A stretch of 64,000 nucleotides of DNA, from the NCBI RefSeq assembly GCF_026810445.1, contig NZ_CP113949.1:4898001-4962000 (forward strand). Direction: 5' to 3'. Position 1 is the first letter of the stretch. Each line of letters opens with the position of its first letter. The notes under the pieces are model-generated. The model saw nothing but the letters and a program-made list of their open reading frames with translations, was not told where the DNA came from and made no database searches. The DNA comes from Pseudomonas sp. BSw22131 (GTDB lineage: Bacteria; Pseudomonadota; Gammaproteobacteria; Pseudomonadales; Pseudomonadaceae). Below, one piece after another: positions 16,509 through 23,807 of the stretch. The position numbers and the translations under genes were made by a program.

Positions 16509-17350
16509 ACTTCCTCCTCGGCAACGTGCTGGGTATAGCGAAACTCACCGTCCCAGCTGTCCTTCATCGGCAGTTCGTTGGCCACGTACATCTCCCAAAG
16601 GCGCTTCTCACCCTTGGGCAACAGCACCAGCTTGTAGCGCACCAGCGGAGACTTGCCGGGGCGGGGAATGCTTGTGGCGTCCTCCGACAGAAGCTTGTCG
16701 CGAGCATCGCTGTAAACGCGCCAGACGTGACTCCGGCGCTGGTCTTTTTCGGCGTCGTATATCCAGCGCTTGCGCGAAAGATGCCAGTTGATTTTCTGGC
16801 TGTTCACACCGTTGAGGGTGCGAGCGAATTGAGTTGGAGTCAGACCGCCTTGGAAGCTGGATGCAGATCGGTCGGGCAGTAGAGGGACTTGCGGAGTTAC
16901 CTGGCAGCTCGCCAGCCTTAAGCGTTCATTCTCTTTCACCACGGCCAAGTGCGCCTCAAGAGCTTCCACGTAATTGGCAGGCAAGCTGCCCAGCGTGGCC
17001 GATGGAGCTACGCGGAAGTAATTGTTCACCAACTGGCGCTGGACCTCCCAGGCCAGCGGGTCAGTGAACGGCTTCACCAGCATGAGGTATCCGACCTCTG
17101 TGAAGATCAGGACCTTTCCGGGGGTGCCACCCTGAGGACGTATCAGACCAAGCGTACGTATAGCGTCCGGCTGGTCCAGCTCAATGAAATCCTCGCCTTC
17201 GCGGAATTTATCGCGGTGTTCATTGAAGGTCCTCCGCGCGGTTCCGTCCGGGCGCTGGTGCACCTGGTCCACCATGGACATGGTGACGATGCGACGGCCT
17301 TGATATTCCAGAACCGCGAGCTCCGTGTTCTCGATAGTGATCAGATTCAT
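16505..17350 (-). CDS. ORF6N-domain phage antirepressor
   Basis: A 281-residue protein beginning with an ORF6N domain (IENTELAVLEYQGRRIVTMS, then HRDKFREGEDFIELDQPDAI and VLIFTEVGYLMLVKPF) and carrying a C-terminal region typical of antirepressor-like proteins (GLTPTQFARTLNGVNSQKIN, a helix-turn-helix-like segment). Such proteins counter the lysogenic repressor or tune early expression. It lies in the leftward operon after small genes and overlaps both neighbours by 4 bp. Confidence 0.8.
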   Translation of the reverse strand: MNLITIENTELAVLEYQGRRIVTMSMVDQVHQRPDGTARRTFNEHRDKFREGEDFIELDQPDAIRTLGLIRPQGGTPGKVLIFTEVGYLMLVKPFTDPLAWEVQRQLVNNYFRVAPSATLGSLPANYVEALEAHLAVVKENERLRLASCQVTPQVPLLPDRSASSFQGGLTPTQFARTLNGVNSQKINWHLSRKRWIYDAEKDQRRSHVWRVYSDARDKLLSEDATSIPRPGKSPLVRYKLVLLPKGEKRLWEMYVANELPMKDSWDGEFRYTQHVAEEEV

Positions 17351-17850
17351 GGAGCCTCCATTGCTTTGATCACGGCCATAAGAGCCGCATCTGTACGAGC
17401 CAGGTGCCGGTTCGTTTCGTCCACAAGCTCTTGCTCAGAAACCCGGTCGAGAGAGGAGCCCAGTTCAGCAGCGGCAGCCTCGATCCATTTGCCCATTTCG
17501 GATAAGAAGCCGGCGCGCTGCCCATCGACTGAGTCGACTTCCTCCGGCGTTTCAGGCTGCTTGGACGCAAGCCCGCGAAGCATCGACTCGAGCAAGACCG
17601 ATGACAGTCGGCAGGGGTTTGATTGCTCGTCACGGACATACTTCAGGAACAACCGAAACACGGACTTGCCGACGTCACATCCACCGTGGAACCCCCCAGA
17701 CATCGGGACATCCCATGAAGATGGGCGTCCATGATCTTTGCCAACGAATGCAAGACGAGCGGTAGCAAGTTTCCCAGCGGGCTTTGACCGCAGGCCTAAA
17801 CGCTTGCTCTTAGGTAGCGGGCGTTTTGATTTGGGGATTGGTGTACTCAT
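17347..17850 (-). CDS. hypothetical phage early protein
   Basis: A 167-residue protein with a strongly basic N-terminus (PKSKRPLPKSKRLGLRSKPA), a Gly-rich segment (MSGGFHGGCDVG) and a helical acidic C-terminal half (EMGKWIEAAAAELGSSLDRV). The basic tail suggests nucleic-acid contact. It is in the leftward early operon with 4-bp overlaps on both sides. Family not recognised. Confidence 0.6.
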   Translation of the reverse strand: MSTPIPKSKRPLPKSKRLGLRSKPAGKLATARLAFVGKDHGRPSSWDVPMSGGFHGGCDVGKSVFRLFLKYVRDEQSNPCRLSSVLLESMLRGLASKQPETPEEVDSVDGQRAGFLSEMGKWIEAAAAELGSSLDRVSEQELVDETNRHLARTDAALMAVIKAMEAP

Positions 17851-18104
17851 ATCCCCTTCCTCACGCCCGCTCTGCGGACTTCGTCAAAGCGGTAGGAGGC
17901 GCAGGCATGGGAAACCGCGCTGTGCAACACGTCTTCCGGGATTTGAGAGTGCTGGGCTTGGATTGTCAGATGAAAAATGACGGCCCCAATTACGACGCCG
18001 ATCGGGACGTCTGAAGCAACAGCCCTAAGGACAGCTTGCTCGCACATCGTCTCGGCCAGCTCTTCGTATTCTTCAAGATTTGGGGATGCGGTTGGGCTGT
18101 TCAT
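17847..18104 (-). CDS. hypothetical phage early protein
   Basis: An 85-residue protein, acidic at the start (NLEEYEELAETMCEQAVLRA) with a hydrophobic centre (IGVVIGAVIFHLTI) that could be a buried helix or a single membrane segment. It overlaps both neighbours by 4 bp in the leftward early operon. Function unknown. Confidence 0.55.
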   Translation of the reverse strand: MNSPTASPNLEEYEELAETMCEQAVLRAVASDVPIGVVIGAVIFHLTIQAQHSQIPEDVLHSAVSHACASYRFDEVRRAGVRKGI

Positions 18105-18349
18105 AGAGCAGCCTCCGAACTTGCATGCGCGATTTGTTCGAACTGGTCGATGGCAGCGTCAGCGGAGGCGACACCTGTGTCACCCAGGTGCTTAGCCAAC
18201 TGCGCCAACAACTGAACGTCACGGCCTTCGCAGTGTTCCACATCGCGCGCGATAGCTCGCGCCAGTGCGGCAAACCATTCAAGGCGTTCGCGGGCCGCTG
18301 ACAGTTCGAAACCAGCATCCTCTGCAAGCTTTTTCACATTCGCACTCAT
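18101..18349 (-). CDS. hypothetical helical phage early protein
   Basis: An 82-residue, almost entirely helical acidic protein (KKLAEDAGFELSAARERLEW, DVQLLAQLAKHLGD). It overlaps the genes on each side by 4 bp. It could be a small regulator or adaptor; no known family was recognised. Confidence 0.55.
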   Translation of the reverse strand: MSANVKKLAEDAGFELSAARERLEWFAALARAIARDVEHCEGRDVQLLAQLAKHLGDTGVASADAAIDQFEQIAHASSEAAL

Positions 18350-18672
18350 TTAGCACCGCCATGCACTTGGCTCTGCTGGATGCCATAGGTGCCGCCGTCG
18401 AGCAAAGCTTTAGCGCCCTCAAGTACGAAGCCGATGGCAAACAGCACTGACCCGTTGGCGCCGCCTGGTTCGTCGACATAATGTTCAATGATTGCCAGAG
18501 CTCCAGCCATGAGACTGCTCGACTCCTGCAAGGCCTCGCCAGCACTAGTACCCGGCTGGAGCTGAAACATTGGACGTTCGCTAGTCCCGCCAAATGAAGA
18601 TGGGTGAATTTCGAATTTTTCAAGCGGGCATTGCGCCGCTACAGAACCGGTGGTATTTTTTGGCTGTGACAT
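18346..18672 (-). CDS. DUF3077-like small protein
   Basis: A 108-residue protein from the ATG at 18672 (MSQPKNTTGSVAAQCPLEKF). The segment MFQLQPGTSAGEALQESSSL resembles the Pseudomonas DUF3077 family, small proteins common in prophages and near regulators. A longer open frame to 18771 runs through a terminator hairpin and is rejected. It is the first gene of the leftward early operon after the cro-distal terminator. Confidence 0.6.
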   Translation of the reverse strand: MSQPKNTTGSVAAQCPLEKFEIHPSSFGGTSERPMFQLQPGTSAGEALQESSSLMAGALAIIEHYVDEPGGANGSVLFAIGFVLEGAKALLDGGTYGIQQSQVHGGAK

Positions 18673-18724
18673 ATCGTTCTCCAGAACGAAGAGATTCGAA
18701 ACACTCCCGGCAAGGAGTGGTTTA

Positions 18725-18752
18725 AAAGCCCGCCTACTAAGCGGGCTTTTTG
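18725..18752. terminator. bidirectional terminator downstream of cro
   Basis: AAAGCCCGC / GCGGGCTTT stem with T-runs readable on either strand, between cro and the next leftward gene. The position equals lambda tR1, where early antitermination would act. Confidence 0.75.
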
Positions 18753-18805
18753 TTGCCCGGTGAAAAGTCACCCAGACAGCAAAATCGGAGATTCATATTT
18801 TCCGC

Positions 18806-19072
18806 TCATGCGGACTTCTGCATTTCACTGGATGGAATTACAGCGCCATCAGGCCCAGATGTAAGGACGGGTGCTTTGGAGGAAGCTGTATCCACCCCGG
18901 CCTGCTCCAGCGGATCGGCCTGAAGTGCACCAGATGTGAGCATCTGAATTTGGAACTGACGGAGGCGCGGAATTTCTTCTTTCCACAACGTGACCGCACC
19001 CGGGGAAATGCCCAGGGCGTCGGCAAGTTTCTTCTTGCTGCCGAAATGGTTCTTGGCCTGAGTTGTATTCAT
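18806..19072 (-). CDS. Cro-like repressor
   Basis: An 88-residue protein starting MNTTQAKNHFGSKKKLADAL, a short Cro/YdaS-type helix-turn-helix (KKLADALGISPGAVTLWKEE). It is divergent from the CI-type repressor, with 111 bp between the two starts containing operator-like repeats. Cro would shut off the repressor promoter and help commit to lytic growth. The C-terminal half is a low-complexity tail without a visible domain. Confidence 0.75.
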   Translation of the reverse strand: MNTTQAKNHFGSKKKLADALGISPGAVTLWKEEIPRLRQFQIQMLTSGALQADPLEQAGVDTASSKAPVLTSGPDGAVIPSSEMQKSA

Positions 19073-19101
19073 TGCACTGCCCTTCGGGATTTGGAGGGAA
19101 G

Positions 19102-19173
19102 TTTAAGCAGGCTAAAGGAAAGGCCGCAAGTAATTTCTTTAGCGCACTGCATGCTTAACAACAGACTGCTTAA
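19102..19173. promoter_or_regulatory. cro/cI intergenic operators
   Basis: The divergent control region contains TTTAAGCAGGCTAAA (19102-19116), an imperfect dyad, and two further GCTTAA half-sites (atgcttaaca at 19151 and actgcttaag at 19164). The same motif recurs at 20661-20716 before the LuxR-type gene. These are candidate CI/Cro binding sites. Confidence 0.5.
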
Positions 19174-19183
19174 GGTTTCGGCT

Positions 19184-19837
19184 ATGGAAAGATATGAACG
19201 AGTAGCCAAAGCCATCGAGGCCAGCGGCAAACGAAAGGCGCAGATAGCGCGCGAATGCCAGGTATCGAGCTCGGCTGTCACTCAGTGGTTGTCGGGTGAA
19301 AGCAAGAGCCTCAAACCTGAGAGCATCTACGCGCTCGCTGCAGCGACAGGCTTTAACGCTGAGTGGCTCGCAATGGGCACCGGGCCAGAGCGCGACTCAG
19401 AAACCAACGTGGGACCTGCATTCCGCCCTCAGAAGCGTTCGCGGTCATATCCGGTCATAAGCTGGATTGCCGCGGGCAGTCGCGCTGAGTCACCTCAGGA
19501 CTATGTCTCAGGTGCAAACCTTTGGTTCGAGTCTGATCAAAGCGCGGGCGAGGACGGCTATTGGCTTGAGGTCAAAGGGACGTCGATGAAGTCTGAGTCG
19601 AGCCCAAGCTTCCTGCCAGGCACCTATGTCCTCGTGCAACCAGAAGGCTTCGATTTGATCAGTGGCAAGTACTATATTGCCCAGCACCGCGACGGCGAGA
19701 CGACTTTCAAACAGTATGTTTACGATGCCGGAAAGGAATATCTTGTCCCGCTCAATCCGGCTTTCGAGACCGTAGCCATCAAGGATGACTGGGAATTTAT
19801 CGGCAGGGTCATCGACGTGAAGGTGACCGGGCTTTGA
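19184..19837 (+). CDS. CI-type prophage repressor with S24 autoprotease domain
   Basis: A 217-residue lysogeny repressor. Residues 5-60 are a helix-turn-helix (KAQIARECQVSSSAVTQWLS). The C-terminal peptidase S24 domain has an Ala-Gly cleavage site in WIAAGSRAES, a catalytic Ser in VKGTSMKSESSPSF and a Lys in ETTFKQYV. RecA-stimulated self-cleavage would link induction to DNA damage. I chose the ATG at 19184 because the HTH starts there; a longer frame back to 18950 overlaps cro and the operators. Its stop touches the next frame. Confidence 0.9.
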   Translation: MERYERVAKAIEASGKRKAQIARECQVSSSAVTQWLSGESKSLKPESIYALAAATGFNAEWLAMGTGPERDSETNVGPAFRPQKRSRSYPVISWIAAGSRAESPQDYVSGANLWFESDQSAGEDGYWLEVKGTSMKSESSPSFLPGTYVLVQPEGFDLISGKYYIAQHRDGETTFKQYVYDAGKEYLVPLNPAFETVAIKDDWEFIGRVIDVKVTGL

Positions 19838-19893
19838 CGTTTGAGGAGGACTACCCAAAACTGGACAGTCCTCCATTCGCAGAAAATTCAAGC

Positions 19894-20226
19894 ATGACCA
19901 TCCGAATCTGTATCGCCCTGGCTTTAACGACGTTGTCTCTCAACGCCGTAGCAGGAAATCTTGCCGTTCCGTCTGACCCAAAGGGTGAATTCACCGTCCT
20001 CGAAAAAGGCGGATCCGGGGCAGAGCGCACGATCGTGACGAAGCGCGCTGGTGCATCCGGCATCAGCTATTCAACTCGGTTGTTCAATTGTCCGGAAAGC
20101 ACCGTCAAGTACTTGGGATCAGGTGAAACGCCTGAAGCTATGGCCGCATCGCAGCCGGATGCGAATATGGTGCCCATCGTTTCAGGCTCGATCGCTTACT
20201 ACGTGGGGCTTGAGGCCTGCAAGTAA
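19894..20226 (+). CDS. small secreted protein linked to the repressor
   Basis: A 110-residue protein with a signal peptide (MTIRICIALALTTLSLNAVA) and a mature part of about 89 residues with two Cys (LFNCPES and LEACK). I place the start at ATG 19894, 57 bp after the repressor stop; an upstream TTG at 19834 in the same frame overlaps it. Being next to cI and on the same strand, it is likely expressed in the lysogen. Periplasmic lysogen-expressed proteins often block superinfecting phage, but that role is only an inference here. Confidence 0.6.
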   Translation: MTIRICIALALTTLSLNAVAGNLAVPSDPKGEFTVLEKGGSGAERTIVTKRAGASGISYSTRLFNCPESTVKYLGSGETPEAMAASQPDANMVPIVSGSIAYYVGLEACK

Positions 20227-20315
20227 TCACCCCCCAAAATTTGTCGACAACCCGTCTCGGTACACGCCAGAGTACAAATGTACTCCTGAGCGTTGAATGT
20301 TCGACCCGACGCCTT

Positions 20316-20335
20316 TACTGTACATGTATCCAGTA
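20316..20335 (+). promoter_or_regulatory. LexA (SOS) box upstream of DUF1654 gene
   Basis: TACTGTACATGTATCCAGTA matches the classic LexA operator TACTG-N10-CAGTA, with 17 of 20 bases equal to the E. coli consensus. It lies 20 bp before the ATG at 20355, over the likely promoter. Confidence 0.75.
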
Positions 20336-20354
20336 GCAACCAAGGAGGTACATC

Positions 20355-20604
20355 ATGGCAAAGGCAAAAACGGCAACTCCCCCCACGCCCAGCTCATACG
20401 AAGTTTTGGGAAGCAGACTGCAAAGGGTTGTGAACTCACCCGCCGCACAAAAAAAAAGCGGCCGTCCTTTACCCCGCAACAGGTGATTCGCCCGATGACT
20501 GGGGCCGGGTGATGGATGAAATTGCGGAGAACGACAACGTCACGCTTAACCCGCAAGAAGACGGTAGTGTGCGGATATCTTGGATTGTTCCGAAGGACGA
20601 GTGA
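20355..20604 (+). pseudogene. DUF1654 protein, interrupted at a nine-A run
   Basis: From ATG 20355, with a strong aaggaggt site, the frame reads MAKAKTATPPTPSSYEVLGS and LQRVVNSPAAQ, then meets A9 (20449-20457) and stops at 20486. One base fewer restores a second frame reading VLYPATGDSPDDWGRVMDE and EIAENDNVTLNPQEDGSVRI, the conserved DUF1654 C-terminal part, ending at 20604. DUF1654 genes are common in Pseudomonas. The A9 tract may be a disabling insertion, or a site where polymerase slippage yields some full-length protein. Confidence 0.7.
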
Positions 20605-20616
20605 CCGAACAGATCT

Positions 20617-20644
20617 GCGATGCCCTCCTGTAGGTGAGCATCGC
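20617..20644 (+). other. hairpin after DUF1654 gene
   Basis: GCGATGC and GCATCGC pair around a 14-nt loop 13 bp after the stop. There is no T-run, so it is a weak terminator candidate or an RNA 3'-end structure. Confidence 0.35.
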
Positions 20645-20660
20645 AAATTGATGTCTTGAG

Positions 20661-20717
20661 CCTGCTTAACTTTTTTACTTCAGCAGACTTGACCTAAAAA
20701 CTTTAGTAGGCTTAAAT
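20661..20717 (+). promoter_or_regulatory. repressor-operated promoter of the LuxR-type gene
   Basis: A -35 TTGACC (20689-20694) and a -10 TTAAAT (20712-20717) are 17 bp apart. TTTAGTAGGCTTAAA (20702-20716), a relative of the operator dyad in the cro/cI region, overlaps the spacer and -10; another half-site, CCTGCTTAAC, is at 20661. This suggests direct repression by CI or Cro. Confidence 0.5.
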
Positions 20718-20744
20718 GCTCTCCAGGCACAAGGAGCGCATTTC

Positions 20745-21062
20745 ATGAATACGGGTAAAATCATCTTCGGCAATGTTGAAGGCACAATCGGCTTCCTGGC
20801 TGCGCAAGAGCTGCGCGCCACCTTGGCGATATGCACCGGCCTGGCGAATAAGGAAATCGCACGAGTTCTGAATTGCGCACCTGGCACTGTGAAGAAATCG
20901 GTTGAGCGGACTTTCTTCAAACTCGGCGTATCGAACCGAGCCGCGTTGGTGGCCGAGGCCTTCAAGCGTGGCCTCGTCGCATTTTCATGCGGCGCAACTC
21001 CACCGCCGCAAAATCGCCACGATCAAGACCACGAGTCAGCGCAGGGCATTTTCCTTGCCTGA
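20745..21062 (+). CDS. LuxR-type helix-turn-helix phage regulator
   Basis: A 105-residue protein made of little more than a GerE/LuxR DNA-binding domain: LANKEIARVLNCAPGTVKKS is the recognition helix region, followed by VERTFFKLGVSNRAALVAEA. There is no receiver or autoinducer domain. It starts the rightward early block behind a promoter overlapped by repressor-like operators, so it is probably expressed on induction. Its target is unknown; the nearby csrA-like operon is one possibility. Confidence 0.75.
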   Translation: MNTGKIIFGNVEGTIGFLAAQELRATLAICTGLANKEIARVLNCAPGTVKKSVERTFFKLGVSNRAALVAEAFKRGLVAFSCGATPPPQNRHDQDHESAQGIFLA

Positions 21063-21189
21063 TCAGCGGCGTGCGCCTGTGCGCGGGCGCAGTCCAGTGA
21101 TCAGCGAAGCCTGACCCTATAACCACCTGAAATTTGCGAAAGCCAACAATCGCGGCACGGCCCCGGCTTGCCTGAAACAAGGAGTTCAC

Positions 21190-21576
21190 ATGCTCATCCT
21201 CACTCGTAAACCTGGCGAATCCATTCACATCGGCGGCGACATCGTTGTGACCCTCTTGGGCGTCCAAGGGATGCAAGCCCGAATCGGGATCGAAGCCCCG
21301 CCTGCAGTTGCGGTTCACCGCGAAGAAATCCACAACCGCATCCAGGCGGAGAGTCTTCAGGCTGGGCAGGCGATCTCGCAGCACATTGACGAGCGCATCA
21401 AACAAGCCGCGATGGAGCCTATGCACCTCACAGTGGTGTTCAAACTGCCAAACGCCCAGGCAGCTACCGCGCTTATCAATCAGCTTCCCCACGGCAAGCA
21501 CTGCTTGGGTACGCAAGCCGTGGTAGTTGGCATGACCACCGGCAACGCGCTTCAGCTCTTGGCGGAGGCGTCGTAA
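21190..21576 (+). CDS. csrA: CsrA/RsmA-family protein with extra C-terminal domain
   Basis: A 128-residue protein, twice the size of host CsrA. Residues 1-60 are a full CsrA domain with RNA-contact residues in place: [20 protein letters not shown] at the start and [14 protein letters not shown] at the end, including Leu4, Arg6 and the VHR arginine. Residues about 75-128 ([20 protein letters not shown] and on) form a second small alpha/beta unit I do not recognise. It should bind GGA-containing mRNA leaders and could redirect host Gac/Rsm control. A good aaggag site precedes ATG 21190. The next gene overlaps its stop (TAATG). Confidence 0.85.
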   Translation: MLILTRKPGESIHIGGDIVVTLLGVQGMQARIGIEAPPAVAVHREEIHNRIQAESLQAGQAISQHIDERIKQAAMEPMHLTVVFKLPNAQAATALINQLPHGKHCLGTQAVVVGMTTGNALQLLAEAS

Positions 21577-21791
21577 TGACCAGTAGCCTCGATGCAGCAC
21601 CCGAATTTACCAATCTTGGCCAACGCCTTGTGCGTTTCGGCTACGCCCTCCAGCGCGATGCCTCGACCGTTGGTGAGCTGATGGATCTGGCCAAGGCCTG
21701 CGGTATCAACTTTCAGGTGCGCGCCATCGCCGAGCAGGCCGGTGCAACAGTCGATGCAGTGAGCAGCCAGAGCAATGCAGCATGCGAATGA
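21576..21791 (+). CDS. small prophage protein coupled to the csrA-like gene
   Basis: A 71-residue protein whose ATG shares the last base of the csrA-like stop, implying coupled translation. It is helical with alternating small residues (GALQRDAS-like segments, LMDLAKACGINFQVRAIAEQ). It could be a partner of the CsrA-like protein or a separate early gene. Not recognised. Confidence 0.55.
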   Translation: MTSSLDAAPEFTNLGQRLVRFGYALQRDASTVGELMDLAKACGINFQVRAIAEQAGATVDAVSSQSNAACE

Positions 21792-22399
21792 CCGCCAAAG
21801 CATCCGCAGCCATCTATGCCTTTACCAGAAGGCCGCAATTAAATCTCAGTCTGCGGGACCAGCTTACATTGCTGCGCCGGCTGGCCCGGGACGCGATCAG
21901 TGCCAAATTCGAGTATGAGAACTATTTCCGGCGCGAGTTGCGGCGAGCGATGCTGACCGTTCCGTCCGATACCAAACGGATCGCAATCTTGCGGTTTCAG
22001 GAAGAAGCGCTTCGAGACTCGCAACGGCGTACCGCCGAGCATATGTGCGACATGCTCAGAGGGCTGGATGAAGCGATAACCAGTGCAATGGACTTCGACC
22101 ATATCTGTGACCTGCTTGGCGTCAACGCAAGTCACCGATCCGCCGCGCGTGAGCATTTCAGTGTAGAGCGGGGGGCGGTGGCGACAGTTGCGTTCATCGC
22201 TGGGCTTGAGGACAGCGCCAGCGCCAGATCTGGCCGAAAGGTCGCGGAATCAAGAAGCGGTCCACTGTTTCAGATTTACATGGCCGGGTTCTATCGCACG
22301 GTCCGGGAGAAGCCTGGCTTTTTTGATGGGATCGCCGGTGAGGTGCTGATCCCCCCGTCCTCCCGCGAGCCTGACTTTGAACCGCCAACAAAGCACTGA
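21782..22399 (+). CDS. hypothetical prophage protein
   Basis: A 205-residue protein starting in the end of the previous gene (10-bp overlap). Residues 20-110 are rich in Arg/Leu helices (DQLTLLRRLARDAISAKFEY, RFQEEALRDSQRRTAEHMCD), followed by a more mixed C-terminal part. No catalytic motif or membrane segment is visible. It is part of the rightward operon between the csrA-like gene and the excisionase. Confidence 0.55.
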   Translation: MRMTAKASAAIYAFTRRPQLNLSLRDQLTLLRRLARDAISAKFEYENYFRRELRRAMLTVPSDTKRIAILRFQEEALRDSQRRTAEHMCDMLRGLDEAITSAMDFDHICDLLGVNASHRSAAREHFSVERGAVATVAFIAGLEDSASARSGRKVAESRSGPLFQIYMAGFYRTVREKPGFFDGIAGEVLIPPSSREPDFEPPTKH

Positions 22400-22455
22400 C
22401 CTGATGCGTCAGTTCCAGATTGGCAAATAAACCTGACGAGTCAGGAGTGAAAGCA

Positions 22456-22731
22456 ATGCGTTACATGACCATCAGGAAATTCGCCAGCGAGTCTGGCTAC
22501 AGCGAGGACGCGATCCGCTCGAAGATCCGGGATGGAATTTGGCGGCTTGGCGAAATTTGGTATCGGGCGCCGGATGGCCGGACGCTTATCGACATAGAGG
22601 GATATGAGTCATGGGTAGAGGCGGGAGGGGAGTTCGGGCGGTCTCCGATTCGAGCATCGAAATCACGTTCATGTATCGGGGCGTCCGGTGCCGCGAGCGC
22701 ATCACGCTCAAGCCCTCCCCCACTAATCTGA
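22456..22731 (+). CDS. excisionase-like DNA-binding protein
   Basis: A 91-residue protein from ATG 22456 (MRYMTIRKFASESGYSEDAI). It contains a winged-helix/MerR-like motif (FASESGYSEDAIRSKIRDGI) and IDIEGYESWVE, typical of Pseudomonas phage excisionases. It would bend attachment-site DNA and direct the integrase to excision. The tail overlaps the integrase frame by 121 bp, so the last ~35 Ser/Arg-rich residues may be dispensable or the gene may end early in related phages. Confidence 0.7.
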   Translation: MRYMTIRKFASESGYSEDAIRSKIRDGIWRLGEIWYRAPDGRTLIDIEGYESWVEAGGEFGRSPIRASKSRSCIGASGAASASRSSPPPLI

Positions 22732-23804
22732 AGAAGGCTGAGCAGCATAAAGCCGCGATCGAGCACGCAATCTCGATTGGCACCTTCGTTTACGCCGTCA
22801 CCTTCCCTAACTCGCCCAGGGCCCAACAATTCGAGCCCGAGTCGTGCCGGGAGACGCTGAACGGTTTTTTGACCCGCTGGCTCGAAGGGAAGAAGAAGCA
22901 TGTCTCGAGCAGCACCTTTGACGGCTATCGGAAAATCATAGAGCTCAGGCTGATTCCGCAGTTCGGGGAGGTGATGCTGGTCGACCTCAAGCGAAAGACG
23001 CTTAAGGACTGGCTGGACACGCTGGAGATTGGCAACAAAACCTTGAGCAACATCCAGAGCTGCTTACGATCCGCGCTGACCGACGCAGTGGACGAAGAAA
23101 TGATCGAACTTAACCCTTTGGCAGGCTGGACCTACTCCCGCAAGAATGTGCCCACAACCGATGACGACGTGGACTCATTCAGCCCCGAGGAACAACAAGC
23201 TATTCAAGGCGCTTTGTCTGGCCAGGCTCGCAACCTGGTGCAATTCGCGATATGGACAGGCCTGCGCACCAGCGAGTTGGTGGCCCTCGATTGGGGTGAT
23301 ATCGATTGGTTGCGAGAAGAGGTGATGGTCAGCCGGGCAATGACGCAAGCCTCGAAGGGCGTTGCGGAGATTCCGAAGACGTCAGCCGGGCGCCGATCAG
23401 TGAAGCTGCTCAGACCAGCATTGGAAGCCCTAAAGGCCCAGAAATCGCATACGTTCCTAGCCGATGCCGAGGTGTTCCAGAACCCCCGCACGCTGGAACG
23501 CTGGGCAGGCGATGGCCCGATCCGTAAAACTATGTGGGTTCCGGCCATGAAGAAGGCCGGCGTGCGATATCGACGCCCCTACCAAACGCGCCACACCTAT
23601 GCGTCGATGATGCTGTCAGCGGGTGAGCACCCTATGTGGGTTGCAAAACAGATGGGCCATAAAGATTGGACGATGATTGCACGCGTCTATGGCCGCTGGA
23701 TGCCGTCAGCGGACGAAACGGCTGGTAGCAAAGGAGAAAGCTTGTGGACTCAGAGCGCCAGCACGGACAAAAATACCGTTTTCAAGCCATTGAGTCAGGG
23801 ATGA
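22611..23804 (+). CDS. int: tyrosine integrase of the ssrA-inserted prophage
   Basis: A 397-residue recombinase. N-terminal arm-binding segment (SSIEITFMYRGVRCRERITL, DUF3596 style), a core-binding domain near 85-180, and a catalytic domain with Arg in WTGLRTSELVALDW, HxxR in RPYQTRHTYASMML and Tyr in TMIARVYGRWM. It lies 0.7 kb from the right 30-bp repeat and so is the likely enzyme for recombination at the tmRNA tail. It runs in the same direction as the excisionase and overlaps it. Confidence 0.92.
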   Translation: MGRGGRGVRAVSDSSIEITFMYRGVRCRERITLKPSPTNLKKAEQHKAAIEHAISIGTFVYAVTFPNSPRAQQFEPESCRETLNGFLTRWLEGKKKHVSSSTFDGYRKIIELRLIPQFGEVMLVDLKRKTLKDWLDTLEIGNKTLSNIQSCLRSALTDAVDEEMIELNPLAGWTYSRKNVPTTDDDVDSFSPEEQQAIQGALSGQARNLVQFAIWTGLRTSELVALDWGDIDWLREEVMVSRAMTQASKGVAEIPKTSAGRRSVKLLRPALEALKAQKSHTFLADAEVFQNPRTLERWAGDGPIRKTMWVPAMKKAGVRYRRPYQTRHTYASMMLSAGEHPMWVAKQMGHKDWTMIARVYGRWMPSADETAGSKGESLWTQSASTDKNTVFKPLSQG

Positions 23805-23807
23805 AGC

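Noticed and set aside
18346..18771. Longer start (18771) for the DUF3077-like gene
   Set aside because: The extra 33 codons run through a terminator hairpin; ATG 18672 gives the family-like start.
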